The notes: a model not told the origin generated them from the sequence alone. A stretch of DNA of 64,000 nt from Niastella vici (GCF_002077945.1 NZ_LVYD01000013.1:1-64000), one strand, 5' to 3'. Shown: positions 42,425-52,537, counted from the stretch's first letter. Program-made: numbers and translations.

Positions 42425-43804
42425 ATGAAATCTGTTTTTACATTCATTTCCGCCCTGTTCCTGACTACGATCGTGATGGCCCAGGCTACACGTAAAGTAA
42501 CTGCCGACAAAATTGTAGGCATTGTGGGCGATAAGATCATCCTTAAATCTGATGTTTATAACGATATTCTCGACCGCCAGCGCCGGGGAGAACAGGTTCC
42601 CGAAAACGCCAACTGCGCAATTATGGAACAGATCCTGACGCTGAAAGCCCTGGTATTGCAGGCAGAAAAAGATTCCATTCAGGTTGGTGACGATGAAATA
42701 GACGCCCTGCTCGACAACCAGATCCGCGGGTTTGTTCAAATGTATGGGTCAAAGGAAGCGCTGGAAGAAATTGCCGGCCGTACCGTATACCAGATCAAAG
42801 AAGATTTTCGCCAAACTTTTAAAGAAAGAAAGCTGGCTGAGCGCATGCGCGATAAGATCGTGGAAAATATCAAGATCACTCCGCAGGAAGTAAAAGAGTT
42901 CTTCCTGAAGAAAGATCAAAACAATTTACCCTTTTACGAATCGGAAGTAGTGATCGGGGAAATTACAGTGAACCCCAAAGCAAGCCGCGATCTCGAAAAG
43001 CTCACCATTGATGAATTGAACGATTTTAAAAAGCAGGTAGAGTCGGGCACGCAAAAATTCGAGATCCTAGCCAAATTATATACACAAGACCCGGGCAGTA
43101 AGGAAAATGGCGGGCAGTATTCTATTAACCGTACAGAAAAGACCTGGGACCCGGCTTTCCTCAACAATGCTTTCCGGCTTAAAGAAGGACAGGTTTCCCC
43201 GGTATTTAAATCAAAATTCGGCTATCACATTATACAGATGGTTAGCCGCGCCGGTGATGACGCCATCGTTCGTCATATATTGCGCATACCATCAATAACC
43301 GATGATGAAATAAATGAGGCCATCAAAAAACTGGATTCAGTACGCTCTAAACTGATCGCCGGAACTATCACCTTTGGTGAAGCTGTTGCCCGTTATAGCG
43401 AGGATGAAAATTCCAAATTTACCGGTGGTATAAGACAGGGCCAGAACGGTTCAACCTATCTGGAATTAGGTCAGTTGGATAAAGAGTTGGTTGAGTTGCT
43501 GTCGAAGACCGATCTGAAACCCGGTGAATATTCAAAACCTACACCCTACTCCGATGAAAGAGGTAAAAAAGGTGTACGCATCGTTTATTTGAAAGCCCGC
43601 ACCACGCCACACCGTGAAAATCTTAAAGATGATTATGACCGCCTGGCAAAAGACGCATTGGAAGTAAAAAAACAAAAGGCACTGGAAGCCTGGTTTGCAT
43701 CAAAGATCCCCTCCTATTACATAATGATCGATGATGATTTCAAGGGCTGCGGAACCCTGCATAACTGGATGCAATATGCGGCGGCAAATAATAATAAGCA
43801 GTAA
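42425..43804 (+). CDS. SurA-like periplasmic peptidyl-prolyl isomerase
   Basis: A 459-residue exported protein (signal MKSVFTFISALFLTTIVMAQ) with a SurA N-terminal chaperone domain (about 25-165) and two parvulin domains (about 170-275, with GGQYSINR and FGYHIIQMVSR; about 280-395). It should chaperone outer-membrane proteins. A C-terminal GCGTLHNWM tail is unusual but the domain order is intact. A strong terminator follows. Confidence 0.9.
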   Translation: MKSVFTFISALFLTTIVMAQATRKVTADKIVGIVGDKIILKSDVYNDILDRQRRGEQVPENANCAIMEQILTLKALVLQAEKDSIQVGDDEIDALLDNQIRGFVQMYGSKEALEEIAGRTVYQIKEDFRQTFKERKLAERMRDKIVENIKITPQEVKEFFLKKDQNNLPFYESEVVIGEITVNPKASRDLEKLTIDELNDFKKQVESGTQKFEILAKLYTQDPGSKENGGQYSINRTEKTWDPAFLNNAFRLKEGQVSPVFKSKFGYHIIQMVSRAGDDAIVRHILRIPSITDDEINEAIKKLDSVRSKLIAGTITFGEAVARYSEDENSKFTGGIRQGQNGSTYLELGQLDKELVELLSKTDLKPGEYSKPTPYSDERGKKGVRIVYLKARTTPHRENLKDDYDRLAKDALEVKKQKALEAWFASKIPSYYIMIDDDFKGCGTLHNWMQYAAANNNKQ

Positions 43805-43827
43805 AAAATTAGAAATATAAATAAGAT

Positions 43828-43862
43828 AACACCCCGGCGAATAGTCCGGGGTGTTGCTTTTT
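43828..43862 (+). terminator. intrinsic terminator after the SurA-like gene
   Basis: AACACCCCGG and CCGGGGTGTT form a 10-bp GC-rich stem with an 8-base loop, followed by GCTTTTT, 24 bases after the stop codon. Confidence 0.92.
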
Positions 43863-44045
43863 ATACAGGTTTTTGGGTAGTTGGGCCTGACAATTTTGTG
43901 GTTCCCTTTTCTTATATGCTTTTGCCCTAATGCATTATTCATTGTAATAAATAGTCATTTAAGCGTAGGTGTAAACCCTTAAATGGGTTAGAAACGCATT
44001 CGTTACTGTTGGCATAAACAACCTTTTAAGTATTTTGTATAAGTA

Positions 44046-44082
44046 TTTACATGTAAATAGTACATTAAAGCTTAACATGTAT
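44046..44082. promoter_or_regulatory. paired ACATGT sites upstream of the multi-PAS kinase
   Basis: TTTACATGTAA (44046-44056, inside the perfect 16-bp palindrome TATTTACATGTAAATA) is followed 26 bases later (start to start) by TTAACATGTAT (44072-44082), 17 bases before the kinase start. The same two 11-mers in the same order lie upstream of the operon at 56405. A shared transcription factor is a reasonable inference. A weak -7-like TATTGTTG overlaps the second site. Confidence 0.5.
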
Positions 44083-44098
44083 TGTTGCAAAATGCTGT

Positions 44099-47000
44099 AT
44101 GCTAAAACAGTCAAAGAAATCTATTCCTGAAGTTAGTCCTGATCATACCGCCCTTAGCCTTCAAACTGATACGGCGGGTGTCATCTTATCGGCTTCAGCT
44201 GACCTGCTTTCTTTTACTGGTAAGCATAAGGAAGAACTCATAGGCATCTCCTTCAAAAAGATCATTGATTCGGCCGATAAACCCAAACTACAGGCCATTC
44301 TTAATGCCGGTGTTGATACCGGCCTCATAATACAATTAGCGCTGAAAGGAAAAGCAGGTGTTCGTCATATTGGTTTTACTGCTACCTGTCAAAAAAACAA
44401 TCGCACAACAGGAGATGTAATTGCCTGGGAGGCTGTACAGGAACCTGTAATCGCTGCTATTACTGAACAACCCGATACAAGTGCAGCTGAATTAATAGCC
44501 GTGCGTAATGAGCTGAAAGAAGTTACAGAACGCTATAAAGCATTTGTGCAGCAAAGTTCAGAGATCATCTGGCGTTGCGAATTAGAGACCCCCATCAATA
44601 TCAACGACCCCGAAGAAAAGCAGATCCTTCAATTATTCGACGGTAATTTGGCCGAATGCAACGACCAGATGGCGCATTTTTATGGGTATGTAAATACAGC
44701 CGGTGTAATTGGTAAAAAGGTTTCGGTTTTTTTTGACCCCAACGAACCGGTTACGTATCAGGTGGTGAAAGAATTTATACAGCAGGGTTATAAGATATAC
44801 CGCCGCTTATCAATGCATATTGACCACCATGGCAATCAACGGTATTTCCTGAATAACCTGGTGGGTGTGGTAGAAGGGGAAAAATTATTACGCGTTTGGA
44901 CCACCCAGAACGAAATAACCCAGCTGCGGATGGCCGAAAAGGCCAATCGCTATCAGGCCCAGGTGCTGGAGAATGTTTTTGATGCTGTGATGTCAAGTGA
45001 CCAGAACCTGCTGGTAAAAAGCTGGAACCAGGCTGCTGAAAAATTATATGGCATAAAGGCTGCCGATATATTGGGTCACCCTATTCATGAGTTCATTGAC
45101 CTGAATTATCATGATACCACCCACGAAAAGTTGTTGCAGGCGCTGTATGCAACAGGCGCCTGGAATGGAGAGATCTCTTTTATAAGACCATCAGACGGTA
45201 AAAAAATAGTTATCTGGGCAACGATCTCCTTACTGAAAAATAATAAAGGACAGATCACTGATATCATTGCCATCAATAAAGATATTACCGAACGCAAACA
45301 GGCCGAGCAGGCGATCCGCGAAGGAGAAGAACGGTTCAGGCAATTTGCCGATGCCGCGCCGGTAATCATTTGGGTAGCCGATGAACAGGATAATACCATC
45401 TACGTAAATAAATGTTTTGAGCAGTTTACCGGAATAACATTGCAGGAAGTGGAAGGCTGGAAAAATATTGTTTTCCCGGCCGATTTGCCCGTAGCAATAG
45501 AAAAGTACAAAAGGTATTTCAAGTATCGCGAACCGGTAGTGCTGGAATACCGGCTGAAAACGAAAGACAACGAGTTTCGCTGGGTGCTCGATCATGGCGT
45601 GCCCCGCTTTCTGGAAGATGGCACTTTTGTAGGTTATATAGGTTCCATTGTTGATATACACGATCGTAAGCTGGCCGAAGAAAAGATCCGCTTTCAGGTA
45701 CAGGTAATGCAGGATGTTTCGGAAGGCATTATTTCAACCGATCTTGAGTTTAATATCATCTCGTTTAATAAGGCAGCTGAAAATATCTATGGTATACCTT
45801 CAAATGATATGGTAGGGAAGCGCCTGAACGATTTCATTAACCTTTCCTACCTGTCAATTACCTGGGAGCAGGCCTTGCATCAATTGCATGAAAAAGGCAG
45901 CTGGGAAGGGCAGGCCTATTTTAATCGCCATGATGGCAAGCGCATATACCTGAATTGTGCTTTATCATTTGTAAAGAACGAACGGGGAACCCGCATAGGT
46001 TTTGCCGGAATTTACCGCGATATTACCGAGGCGCGTCAATCGCAGGAAAACCTGCGTATCAATGAAGAGAGGTACCGATCGGTAGTGGATGCGCTGGGTG
46101 AAGGCATTCTGATGCACGATAAGAACGGAATTATTATCGCCTGCAATCACAGCGCTGAAATGATATTGAACGTTTCGCGCAGCCATTTAATAGGAAGAAG
46201 TACATCGGGCACCGAAAGTACATGCATATATGAAGATGGAAAGCCATTCCCGGCAGAGCAACACCCATCATGGATCACGTTGAAAACAGGCCAGTCGCTG
46301 CAGAATGTGATCATGGGTATTCAACGGGGCGATGGTACATTGGTATGGATCAGCATCAACACCGAGCCGGTGTATTACACCGAACAACGGGTGCACCCCG
46401 ATGCAGTGGTGTCATCATTTGTTGACATTACCCAGAAAAAAGCTGCCGAAATAGAATTGAAGCGCAGCCAGCAGCAGCTCAGGGAATATTCTGAACGTAT
46501 AACAAACATACTGGCCAGTATAACCGATGGTTTTATTGCCGTTGATAAGAACCTGAACATATTCTTATGGAACCATGCCGTGGAACATATAACCGGTTTG
46601 GATGCAAAACATGTGATCGGCCTGGGGGTTGAAAAGATCTTCCCCAATTTTGCCGGTACCACTGAATACCACCAGTATATTGAGGCCATCAATAAAGGCA
46701 ATTCTTCAAACTTTGAACATTTTCTGCCGGCATTCAATCGCTGGCTCGAAACAAGTGTATATCCGTTTTCACAAGGCGCATTCATCTACTTCAGGGATAT
46801 AACCGACCGCAAAAAGCAGGAACGGTTATTAGAGCTCGAAAAAGAAGTGCTTGAAATAAATGCACAGCCTGCGGCTTCGCTGAAAACAACCATCGATTAT
46901 TTCCTGGCAGGGCTCGAAAAGACCTTCCCGAATAAGATCTGTTCGGTGATCATGCTGAATGATGACAAGCAAACCATTCAGCATTTATCGGGTCCCAGCC

Positions 47001-48388
47001 TGCCCGAAGAATATACCCACATGGTAAATGGTATAAAGATCGGTCCGGCCGTGGCTTCCTGCGGCACTGCCATTTTCAGAAAGGAAAAAGTGATCACAAT
47101 AGATGTGGAAACTGATCCGCTGTGGGATGATTACCGGCATATGGCCCGGCAATTCGATCTAAGGTCATGTTGGTCGTTCCCTATTTTAAATGCCGGCAAC
47201 GATGTGCTGGCCACTATTGCTGTATATCACCGGCAGCCTGCAATACCCACCGAAGCCGAACTCAGTTTATTTGAACGCGTGAACAGCCTCCTGCGGATCA
47301 TTATTGAAAATAAGAATGCCGAATTAAAGATCAGGTTGAGCAATGAACGGTATTTGCTGGTGACAAAAGCCACCAACGATGCCATTTGGGATTGGGATGT
47401 AAATACCAACACGCTGTATTGGGGCGAAGGCATTTACACCCTGTTTGGTTTTAAGCCTGGTTATATTGATAATTCAGACAATTTCTGGGAAAACTGTATT
47501 CACCCCGATGATCGCGACCGTGTGGTGAATGGGTTGAACGGGTTCCTGAAAGACGGCACCTCAAAGATCTGGGAAGATGAATACCGCTTTATAAAACCCG
47601 ATGGAGAATACGCGCTGGTGTTTGACCGTGGCTTTTTGATCTTCGATCATTCAGGTAAAATTGCCCGCATGGTTGGGTCAATGCAGGATATCACCGATAA
47701 AAAAGAACTGGAAAAGAAATTATTAAAACAGGAACTCGATAAACAAAAACTCATTGCCCAGGCGGTGGTAAATGCCCAGGAAAAAGAAAGGGCTGAAATT
47801 GGTAAGGAGTTACATGATAATGTGAACCAGATATTGTCAACTGCCAAATTATATCTTGAACTGGCACAAACAGACGACAATAGCCGGCTCGAGCTCATCA
47901 ATCGCAGCACCAAAAATATTTCTGATGCCATTAATGAGATCCGAACCATTTCGCGCTCCCTGGTTCCCCCAAGTATTGGCGACCTGGGCCTTATTGATTC
48001 GGTACAGGACCTTGTTGAAAACATAAAAGCCACCAGAAAATTACACGTAGAGTTTTACTATTCAGGAACCCTGGATAATATACTGGATGAAAAAAGGAAG
48101 CTGATGCTGTTCCGCATCATTCAGGAACAGGTGAACAATGTATTGAAACATGCTTCGGCCAAAAACCTGGTGATCGAACTTATTGCCGACAGTGAAGGCC
48201 ATGCCGTTGACCTAACGATCAGTGATGACGGTAAAGGATTTGAGTTGGATAAAGTGCGATCGAAAAAAGGCGTGGGGCTATCGAATATCGCCAGCCGCGC
48301 TCAGTTATTCAATGGCAGTGTGCATATAGTAACAGGTTTAGGCGAAGGATGTAAACTAAAAATAAATGTCCCTATTTCAAATATCTAA
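44099..48388 (+). CDS. multi-PAS/GAF sensor histidine kinase (HisKA_3 type)
   Basis: A 1429-residue kinase with no transmembrane helix or signal, so a cytoplasmic sensor. I count about eight PAS modules: roughly 20-110, 145-285, 290-400, 410-530, 540-655, 660-790, 805-910 and, after a GAF domain (about 920-1085), 1100-1215. The output part is HisKA_3 with phospho-acceptor His1239 in GKELHDNVNQILS, then HATPase_c (about 1330-1425, DDGKGFEL and KKGVGLSNI). It forms an operon with a LuxR-type response regulator starting 15 bases downstream. A haem, flavin or redox ligand for one of the PAS modules cannot be read from sequence. Confidence 0.93.
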   Translation: MLKQSKKSIPEVSPDHTALSLQTDTAGVILSASADLLSFTGKHKEELIGISFKKIIDSADKPKLQAILNAGVDTGLIIQLALKGKAGVRHIGFTATCQKNNRTTGDVIAWEAVQEPVIAAITEQPDTSAAELIAVRNELKEVTERYKAFVQQSSEIIWRCELETPININDPEEKQILQLFDGNLAECNDQMAHFYGYVNTAGVIGKKVSVFFDPNEPVTYQVVKEFIQQGYKIYRRLSMHIDHHGNQRYFLNNLVGVVEGEKLLRVWTTQNEITQLRMAEKANRYQAQVLENVFDAVMSSDQNLLVKSWNQAAEKLYGIKAADILGHPIHEFIDLNYHDTTHEKLLQALYATGAWNGEISFIRPSDGKKIVIWATISLLKNNKGQITDIIAINKDITERKQAEQAIREGEERFRQFADAAPVIIWVADEQDNTIYVNKCFEQFTGITLQEVEGWKNIVFPADLPVAIEKYKRYFKYREPVVLEYRLKTKDNEFRWVLDHGVPRFLEDGTFVGYIGSIVDIHDRKLAEEKIRFQVQVMQDVSEGIISTDLEFNIISFNKAAENIYGIPSNDMVGKRLNDFINLSYLSITWEQALHQLHEKGSWEGQAYFNRHDGKRIYLNCALSFVKNERGTRIGFAGIYRDITEARQSQENLRINEERYRSVVDALGEGILMHDKNGIIIACNHSAEMILNVSRSHLIGRSTSGTESTCIYEDGKPFPAEQHPSWITLKTGQSLQNVIMGIQRGDGTLVWISINTEPVYYTEQRVHPDAVVSSFVDITQKKAAEIELKRSQQQLREYSERITNILASITDGFIAVDKNLNIFLWNHAVEHITGLDAKHVIGLGVEKIFPNFAGTTEYHQYIEAINKGNSSNFEHFLPAFNRWLETSVYPFSQGAFIYFRDITDRKKQERLLELEKEVLEINAQPAASLKTTIDYFLAGLEKTFPNKICSVIMLNDDKQTIQHLSGPSLPEEYTHMVNGIKIGPAVASCGTAIFRKEKVITIDVETDPLWDDYRHMARQFDLRSCWSFPILNAGNDVLATIAVYHRQPAIPTEAELSLFERVNSLLRIIIENKNAELKIRLSNERYLLVTKATNDAIWDWDVNTNTLYWGEGIYTLFGFKPGYIDNSDNFWENCIHPDDRDRVVNGLNGFLKDGTSKIWEDEYRFIKPDGEYALVFDRGFLIFDHSGKIARMVGSMQDITDKKELEKKLLKQELDKQKLIAQAVVNAQEKERAEIGKELHDNVNQILSTAKLYLELAQTDDNSRLELINRSTKNISDAINEIRTISRSLVPPSIGDLGLIDSVQDLVENIKATRKLHVEFYYSGTLDNILDEKRKLMLFRIIQEQVNNVLKHASAKNLVIELIADSEGHAVDLTISDDGKGFELDKVRSKKGVGLSNIASRAQLFNGSVHIVTGLGEGCKLKINVPISNI

Positions 48389-48403
48389 ACCCCCTTATTG
48401 ATT

Positions 48404-49045
48404 ATGGAAAAAATTAGTGTCTTAATTGCAGATGACCACAAGTTGATACGGGAAACCTGGAGTTTTATCCTGAACAACGATCCCCGTTTCAATGTGGTAG
48501 CCGAATGCGGCGATTCAGAACAGGCGGTGGAAATGGCCAAGAGCAAAAAGCCCCAGATCGTGCTCATGGATATCAATATGCTGCCTATTTCAGGTTTTGA
48601 GGCCACCGAAAAGATCAGAAAGGTATCGCCGGCTTCCCGCATTATTGGCATTTCCATGCACTCGCAGCCAGCTTATGCCAAAAAAATGTTGCAGATAGGC
48701 GCACGCGGCTATGTAACCAAAAATTCTTCCAAGGAAGAAATGATAAATGCCATTATGGAAGTGCATAGCGGAAACAAATACATCTGCGATGAAATAAAGA
48801 ATAATATTTCGGAGCTGGTGCTCGAGGAAAACAGGGATGTGCCCAATGTAAATGCATTGACCGAACGGGAAATTCAGATCATTAACCTCATAAAAGAGGG
48901 ACAATCATCGAAAGAGATTGCCATGAGCCTGAATATTTCGTTAAAAACAGTGGAGGTGCATCGCCATAATATTCTGAAAAAATTAAAGCTTAAAAATTCA
49001 GCCTCGCTGGTGAATTTCATAAATAATGTAGCTACCAGTATGTAA
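48404..49045 (+). CDS. NarL/LuxR-type response regulator 1
   Basis: A 213-residue regulator (the TTG two codons upstream is less likely than the ATG at 48404). Its receiver domain has the acidic pair in IADDHKLIRETW, phospho-acceptor Asp56 in VLMDINMLP, Thr/Ser and Lys at SMHSQ and VTKNSS, and a C-terminal LuxR helix-turn-helix (LTEREIQIINLIKEGQSSKEIA, then LKTVEVHRHNILKKLKL). Its kinase is very probably the adjacent multi-PAS protein. It is strongly similar to regulator 2 at 51618. Confidence 0.95.
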   Translation: MEKISVLIADDHKLIRETWSFILNNDPRFNVVAECGDSEQAVEMAKSKKPQIVLMDINMLPISGFEATEKIRKVSPASRIIGISMHSQPAYAKKMLQIGARGYVTKNSSKEEMINAIMEVHSGNKYICDEIKNNISELVLEENRDVPNVNALTEREIQIINLIKEGQSSKEIAMSLNISLKTVEVHRHNILKKLKLKNSASLVNFINNVATSM

Positions 49046-49391
49046 TGGGTACTGGCTGTGATGTACACAATTACTTATATAGGATACATCTAATATTTAA
49101 TTATTAGAAATGTAGGGGACATTTAATAACCAATTTGGGGGATCAGTAACACGCACCTAGGGGTAAACCTTTATATCCGGCTGAAAAAATTCATTAAGTG
49201 TTTAAAAGACATTGAATAATTTATGATTTCTTTCGGAAAATGTATGAATTTAGCACTACCAATATCTATAGAAAACGAAGTAAAAATCCAACGTCCGTAA
49301 TCCAGATCCTAACGAAAACCGAACCGTCCAATGCCCGTTTAAATTAAAAACAAACCGGCGCAGATATTGATCCAATGTCCTAACGAGAAAC
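49046..49391. other. long untranslated segment before a strong terminator
   Basis: No plausible reading frame occupies this stretch. A repeated pattern, ATCCAGATCCTAACGAAAAC (near 49300) and ATCCAATGTCCTAACGAGAAAC (near 49370), suggests constrained or duplicated sequence. It is either a long 3' untranslated region of the response regulator or a small RNA ending at the terminator at 49392. Confidence 0.35.
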
Positions 49392-49436
49392 AACCCCCAT
49401 ACCTATGAAGACTGGGGGTTTTTTTTATTTTTTGGT
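49392..49436 (+). terminator. strong intrinsic terminator upstream of the PurF-like gene
   Basis: AACCCCCA and TGGGGGTT pair around a 13-base loop, followed by eight T residues in sequence plus ATTTTTT. It closes the transcription unit that begins upstream and isolates the following gene. Confidence 0.92.
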
Positions 49437-49454
49437 CCCCACCTTAACTTTCCA

Positions 49455-49489
49455 TTGTTTCTTCCTTTCATTTATTCCTTGTAACTTTG
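49455..49489 (+). promoter_or_regulatory. promoter of the PurF-like gene
   Basis: TAACTTTG at 49482-49489 matches the Bacteroidota -7 element; a TTG at 49455-49457 is 24 bases upstream, slightly long for the -33 element. The start codon is 29 bases after the -7 element. Confidence 0.5.
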
Positions 49490-49518
49490 CGCTTTCTTTT
49501 TTCAACCGGGAGTAATTC

Positions 49519-51366
49519 ATGAGTGATGCAATAAAACATGAATGCGGTTTAGCATTCATCCGTTTAAGAAAGCCGTTCTCCTATTATTTGCAACAATACG
49601 GTACAGTAATGTGGGGCCTGAACAAGCTGTACCTGCTCATGGAAAAGCAACACAATCGTGGCCAGGATGGCGCCGGTTTGGCTGCCGTGAAACTGAACGT
49701 GGAACCTGGTTATCCCTTTTTGCAGCGTATCCGCAGCAGTGCCAATCAACCCATAGCGGATATTTTCAGTAAAATAAGTCAGGAAGTAAAAGAGCTGGAA
49801 AAATACCAGCCCGATGTAATGAAACACCCCGGTTTAATGAAGGGGCATATTTCATACCTGGGCGAATTGCTGTTGGGACATTTGCGCTATGGCACCCAGG
49901 GAAAGAATAATGCAGAATTCTGTCATCCATTTATAAAGCGTCATACCATTCCGGCCCGTAATATGGCGCTGGCAGGCAATTTTAACCTCGTTAATACCGA
50001 CGAGCTGTTCGACCTCATCAATATTGAACCCGGTGAGTTCCAGAAACAAAGCGACCTGGCGGCCATGATGGAAGTAATTCACCATTTTCTGGTGAAGGGT
50101 GATGAGCAATCGCCCATTGATACGGATGTGCTGCAAGTCTTACGCAAGGCAGTACCCCTTTTCGATGGCGGTTTTACTGTTGGCGGTTTGCTGGGTAATG
50201 GCGATTCATTTGTGTTCAGGGATGCCCATGGCATTCGCCCTGCTTATTATTATATTGATGAAGATGTGGTTGTTGCTGCTTCTGAGCGGTCGGCCATACG
50301 CACGGTTTTCAATGTTGGCGAAAATGAAGTGAAGGAACTGATGCCAGGTATGGGGTTGATCGTAAAGGCCAGTGGCGATATCACCATCGACAAAATAACT
50401 GAACCAAAAGAACGCAAAGCCTGCAGCTTTGAGCGCATTTATTTTTCACGGGGCAGTGATGAAAAGATCTATCGCGAACGTATTGCCCTGGGTTACAACC
50501 TGAGCCCGCAGATCCTGAATGCAGTTGATAATGATCTTAAGCATACTATCTTTTCCTTTATACCCAATACGGCCGAAGTGGCTTTTTACGGGTTATGGAA
50601 AGGATTGGATGATTACCTGAAACAGGTAAAAATTCAACGTATTTTATCGTGGGGCAAGGATTTCACAGAAGAGATGCTGGCCGAAATGATCAACCGTAAA
50701 ATACGGATTGAAAAGGTCGCGATCAAAGACGTTAAAATGCGCACCTTTATTACGGAAGATATAAGCCGTAACGAAATGGTGCAGCACGTATATGATGTAA
50801 CATATGGTACGGTAGAAAAGGGCGTTGATTCTTTGGTGGTGATCGATGATTCTATCGTTAGGGGTACTACCCTTAAAGAAAGCATTGTGCGAATGCTGGC
50901 CCGGCTTGAACCGAAAAAGATCATAATTGTTTCCTCAGCGCCGCAGATCCGCTATCCCGATTGCTATGGAATTGACATGAGCAAACTGGGCGATTTTATT
51001 GCATTCAGAGCGGCCACTGAGTTAATGAAAGAGCATGGCAAGGAAGATTGCCTGAAGGAGCTGTACGAAAGGTGTAAAGAATTGCAACGTTTAGGCCAGC
51101 TACATACGGAAAACGTGGTTAAACACGTTTATAAACCATTCACAACCGAACAGATCTCAGATAAAATTGCTGAATTGATTACCCCCAAAGGGCTTAACTT
51201 GCCGGTACAGGTAATATTTCAGACAATTGAATCCCTTCATAAAGCGTGTCCAACCAATACAGGCGACTGGTATTTTACCGGAAATTACCCGACCCCCGGA
51301 GGCAACCGGGTGGTAAATAAAGCGTTTATTAACTATATGGAAGGTAAAAATGTGAGGGGTTATTAA
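49519..51366 (+). CDS. PurF-like amidophosphoribosyltransferase
   Basis: A 615-residue protein. The N-terminal class II glutamine amidotransferase domain (about 9-290) has Cys9 in KHECGLAFIRL as candidate nucleophile (so removal of an eight-residue propeptide would be needed) and the QHNRGQDGAGLA and GHLRYGTQG blocks. The C-terminal phosphoribosyltransferase domain has the PRPP loop VVIDDSIVRGTT (about 438-449). PurF catalyses the first step of purine synthesis, glutamine plus PRPP to phosphoribosylamine. It is longer than the usual 470-500 residues and diverged, and Bacteroidota often carry this second form, so a specialised role is possible. Confidence 0.82.
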   Translation: MSDAIKHECGLAFIRLRKPFSYYLQQYGTVMWGLNKLYLLMEKQHNRGQDGAGLAAVKLNVEPGYPFLQRIRSSANQPIADIFSKISQEVKELEKYQPDVMKHPGLMKGHISYLGELLLGHLRYGTQGKNNAEFCHPFIKRHTIPARNMALAGNFNLVNTDELFDLINIEPGEFQKQSDLAAMMEVIHHFLVKGDEQSPIDTDVLQVLRKAVPLFDGGFTVGGLLGNGDSFVFRDAHGIRPAYYYIDEDVVVAASERSAIRTVFNVGENEVKELMPGMGLIVKASGDITIDKITEPKERKACSFERIYFSRGSDEKIYRERIALGYNLSPQILNAVDNDLKHTIFSFIPNTAEVAFYGLWKGLDDYLKQVKIQRILSWGKDFTEEMLAEMINRKIRIEKVAIKDVKMRTFITEDISRNEMVQHVYDVTYGTVEKGVDSLVVIDDSIVRGTTLKESIVRMLARLEPKKIIIVSSAPQIRYPDCYGIDMSKLGDFIAFRAATELMKEHGKEDCLKELYERCKELQRLGQLHTENVVKHVYKPFTTEQISDKIAELITPKGLNLPVQVIFQTIESLHKACPTNTGDWYFTGNYPTPGGNRVVNKAFINYMEGKNVRGY

Positions 51367-51617
51367 TTAATAAGCCTATCATATTGAAAATTATACGGTT
51401 ATTAATGCATTTTTAAAATGAAGTTTGCATATATCAGAAAAAATGCTTAATATCAAGTACGGGATTATATGTAACCACTTCGATACCCCACAGAAAACAA
51501 CGGTATAAGACTCATCCATTAGTAGTTGTACAAAAGGTCTAAGACAGCCTTATGCTGTTTTGCGTGCCGTTGTGCAGATAATAAGCTCATTCACACACTA
51601 CTGAAAAAAAATTTCGT

Positions 51618-52253
51618 ATGAGTAAAATTACCATCATGATTGTTGATGATCACACCTTGATCCGCGAAACCTGGTCATATTTGTTGGGAAGGAATGAAGA
51701 TCTGGAAGTTATTGCAGAACTAGGGGATGGTCAACGCGCCATTGAAATTGCACGGGATAAACGCCCTAACATCGTATTGCTCGACATCAACATGTCACCA
51801 TTGAATGGATTCGACATATTGAAAATGATCCGTAAGCTATCACCCGGGTCAAAAGTTATTGCCGTGTCAATGCACTCGCAGCCGGCCTATGCCAAGAAGA
51901 TGCTGCGGCTGGGTGCAAGAGGTTACGTAACCAAAAATTCGCCCCGTAAAGAAATGCTGGATGCCATTCACCAGGTGTGCGCCGGCAATGTTTACATATG
52001 CCAGGAGGTGAAGAACATTCTGTCGGAACAAATGATGAATGAAGAAGAAGGTGGTGATGGGTTGAATCAGCTTTCTGAACGTGAAATTGAAGTGATTAAT
52101 CTTATACGGAATGGGCTGTCGTCGAAAGAAATAGCCGATAAGTTAGCCATATCAATCAAAACAGTGGAAGTACACCGCCATAATATTCTAAAGAAACTAA
52201 AAGTAAAAAATACAGCTTCGCTGATCAATTATATCAACTCGAGCGGACTGTAA
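51618..52253 (+). CDS. NarL/LuxR-type response regulator 2
   Basis: A 211-residue paralogue of regulator 1 with the same layout: VDDHTLIRETW, phospho-acceptor Asp56 in VLLDINMSPLNGF, SMHSQPAYAKKML and the LuxR helix-turn-helix LSEREIEVINLIRNGLSSKEIA, then IKTVEVHRHNILKKLKVKN. No kinase is adjacent, so it is an orphan. The near-identical alpha4-beta5 face suggests it could be phosphorylated by the same multi-PAS kinase. The purF-like gene separates the two. Confidence 0.95.
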   Translation: MSKITIMIVDDHTLIRETWSYLLGRNEDLEVIAELGDGQRAIEIARDKRPNIVLLDINMSPLNGFDILKMIRKLSPGSKVIAVSMHSQPAYAKKMLRLGARGYVTKNSPRKEMLDAIHQVCAGNVYICQEVKNILSEQMMNEEEGGDGLNQLSEREIEVINLIRNGLSSKEIADKLAISIKTVEVHRHNILKKLKVKNTASLINYINSSGL

Positions 52254-52432
52254 TTCTCCTCTTTTTACTGTTCATAATACACTTAAATTATACGTATTTT
52301 TCCCGGGGAATAAGTGCGTTTGGCAAAGTATTTGCGGCAAATGCACTTGCCGACCGTTTAGCTTCCTATGGGGAACCAATTTTAATAACAGGCCTGTTAA
52401 ATTTCTGATTCCTTTGATCGAACTCATTATTT

Positions 52433-52464
52433 ATAGGGGGATTTATCCCCCTATTATTTTTTTA
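52433..52464 (+). terminator. intrinsic terminator after response regulator 2
   Basis: ATAGGGGGAT and ATCCCCCTAT form a GC-cored stem with a minimal TT loop (in practice about 9 bp with a 4-base loop), followed by TATTTTTTTT. Confidence 0.85.
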
Positions 52465-52537
52465 AAAAACATTCCTTCCCTTCCGGTGCCGGCTTGCCAG
52501 GCAGGGCATCTGACCAAAAAACAATTAATATTGTCTT

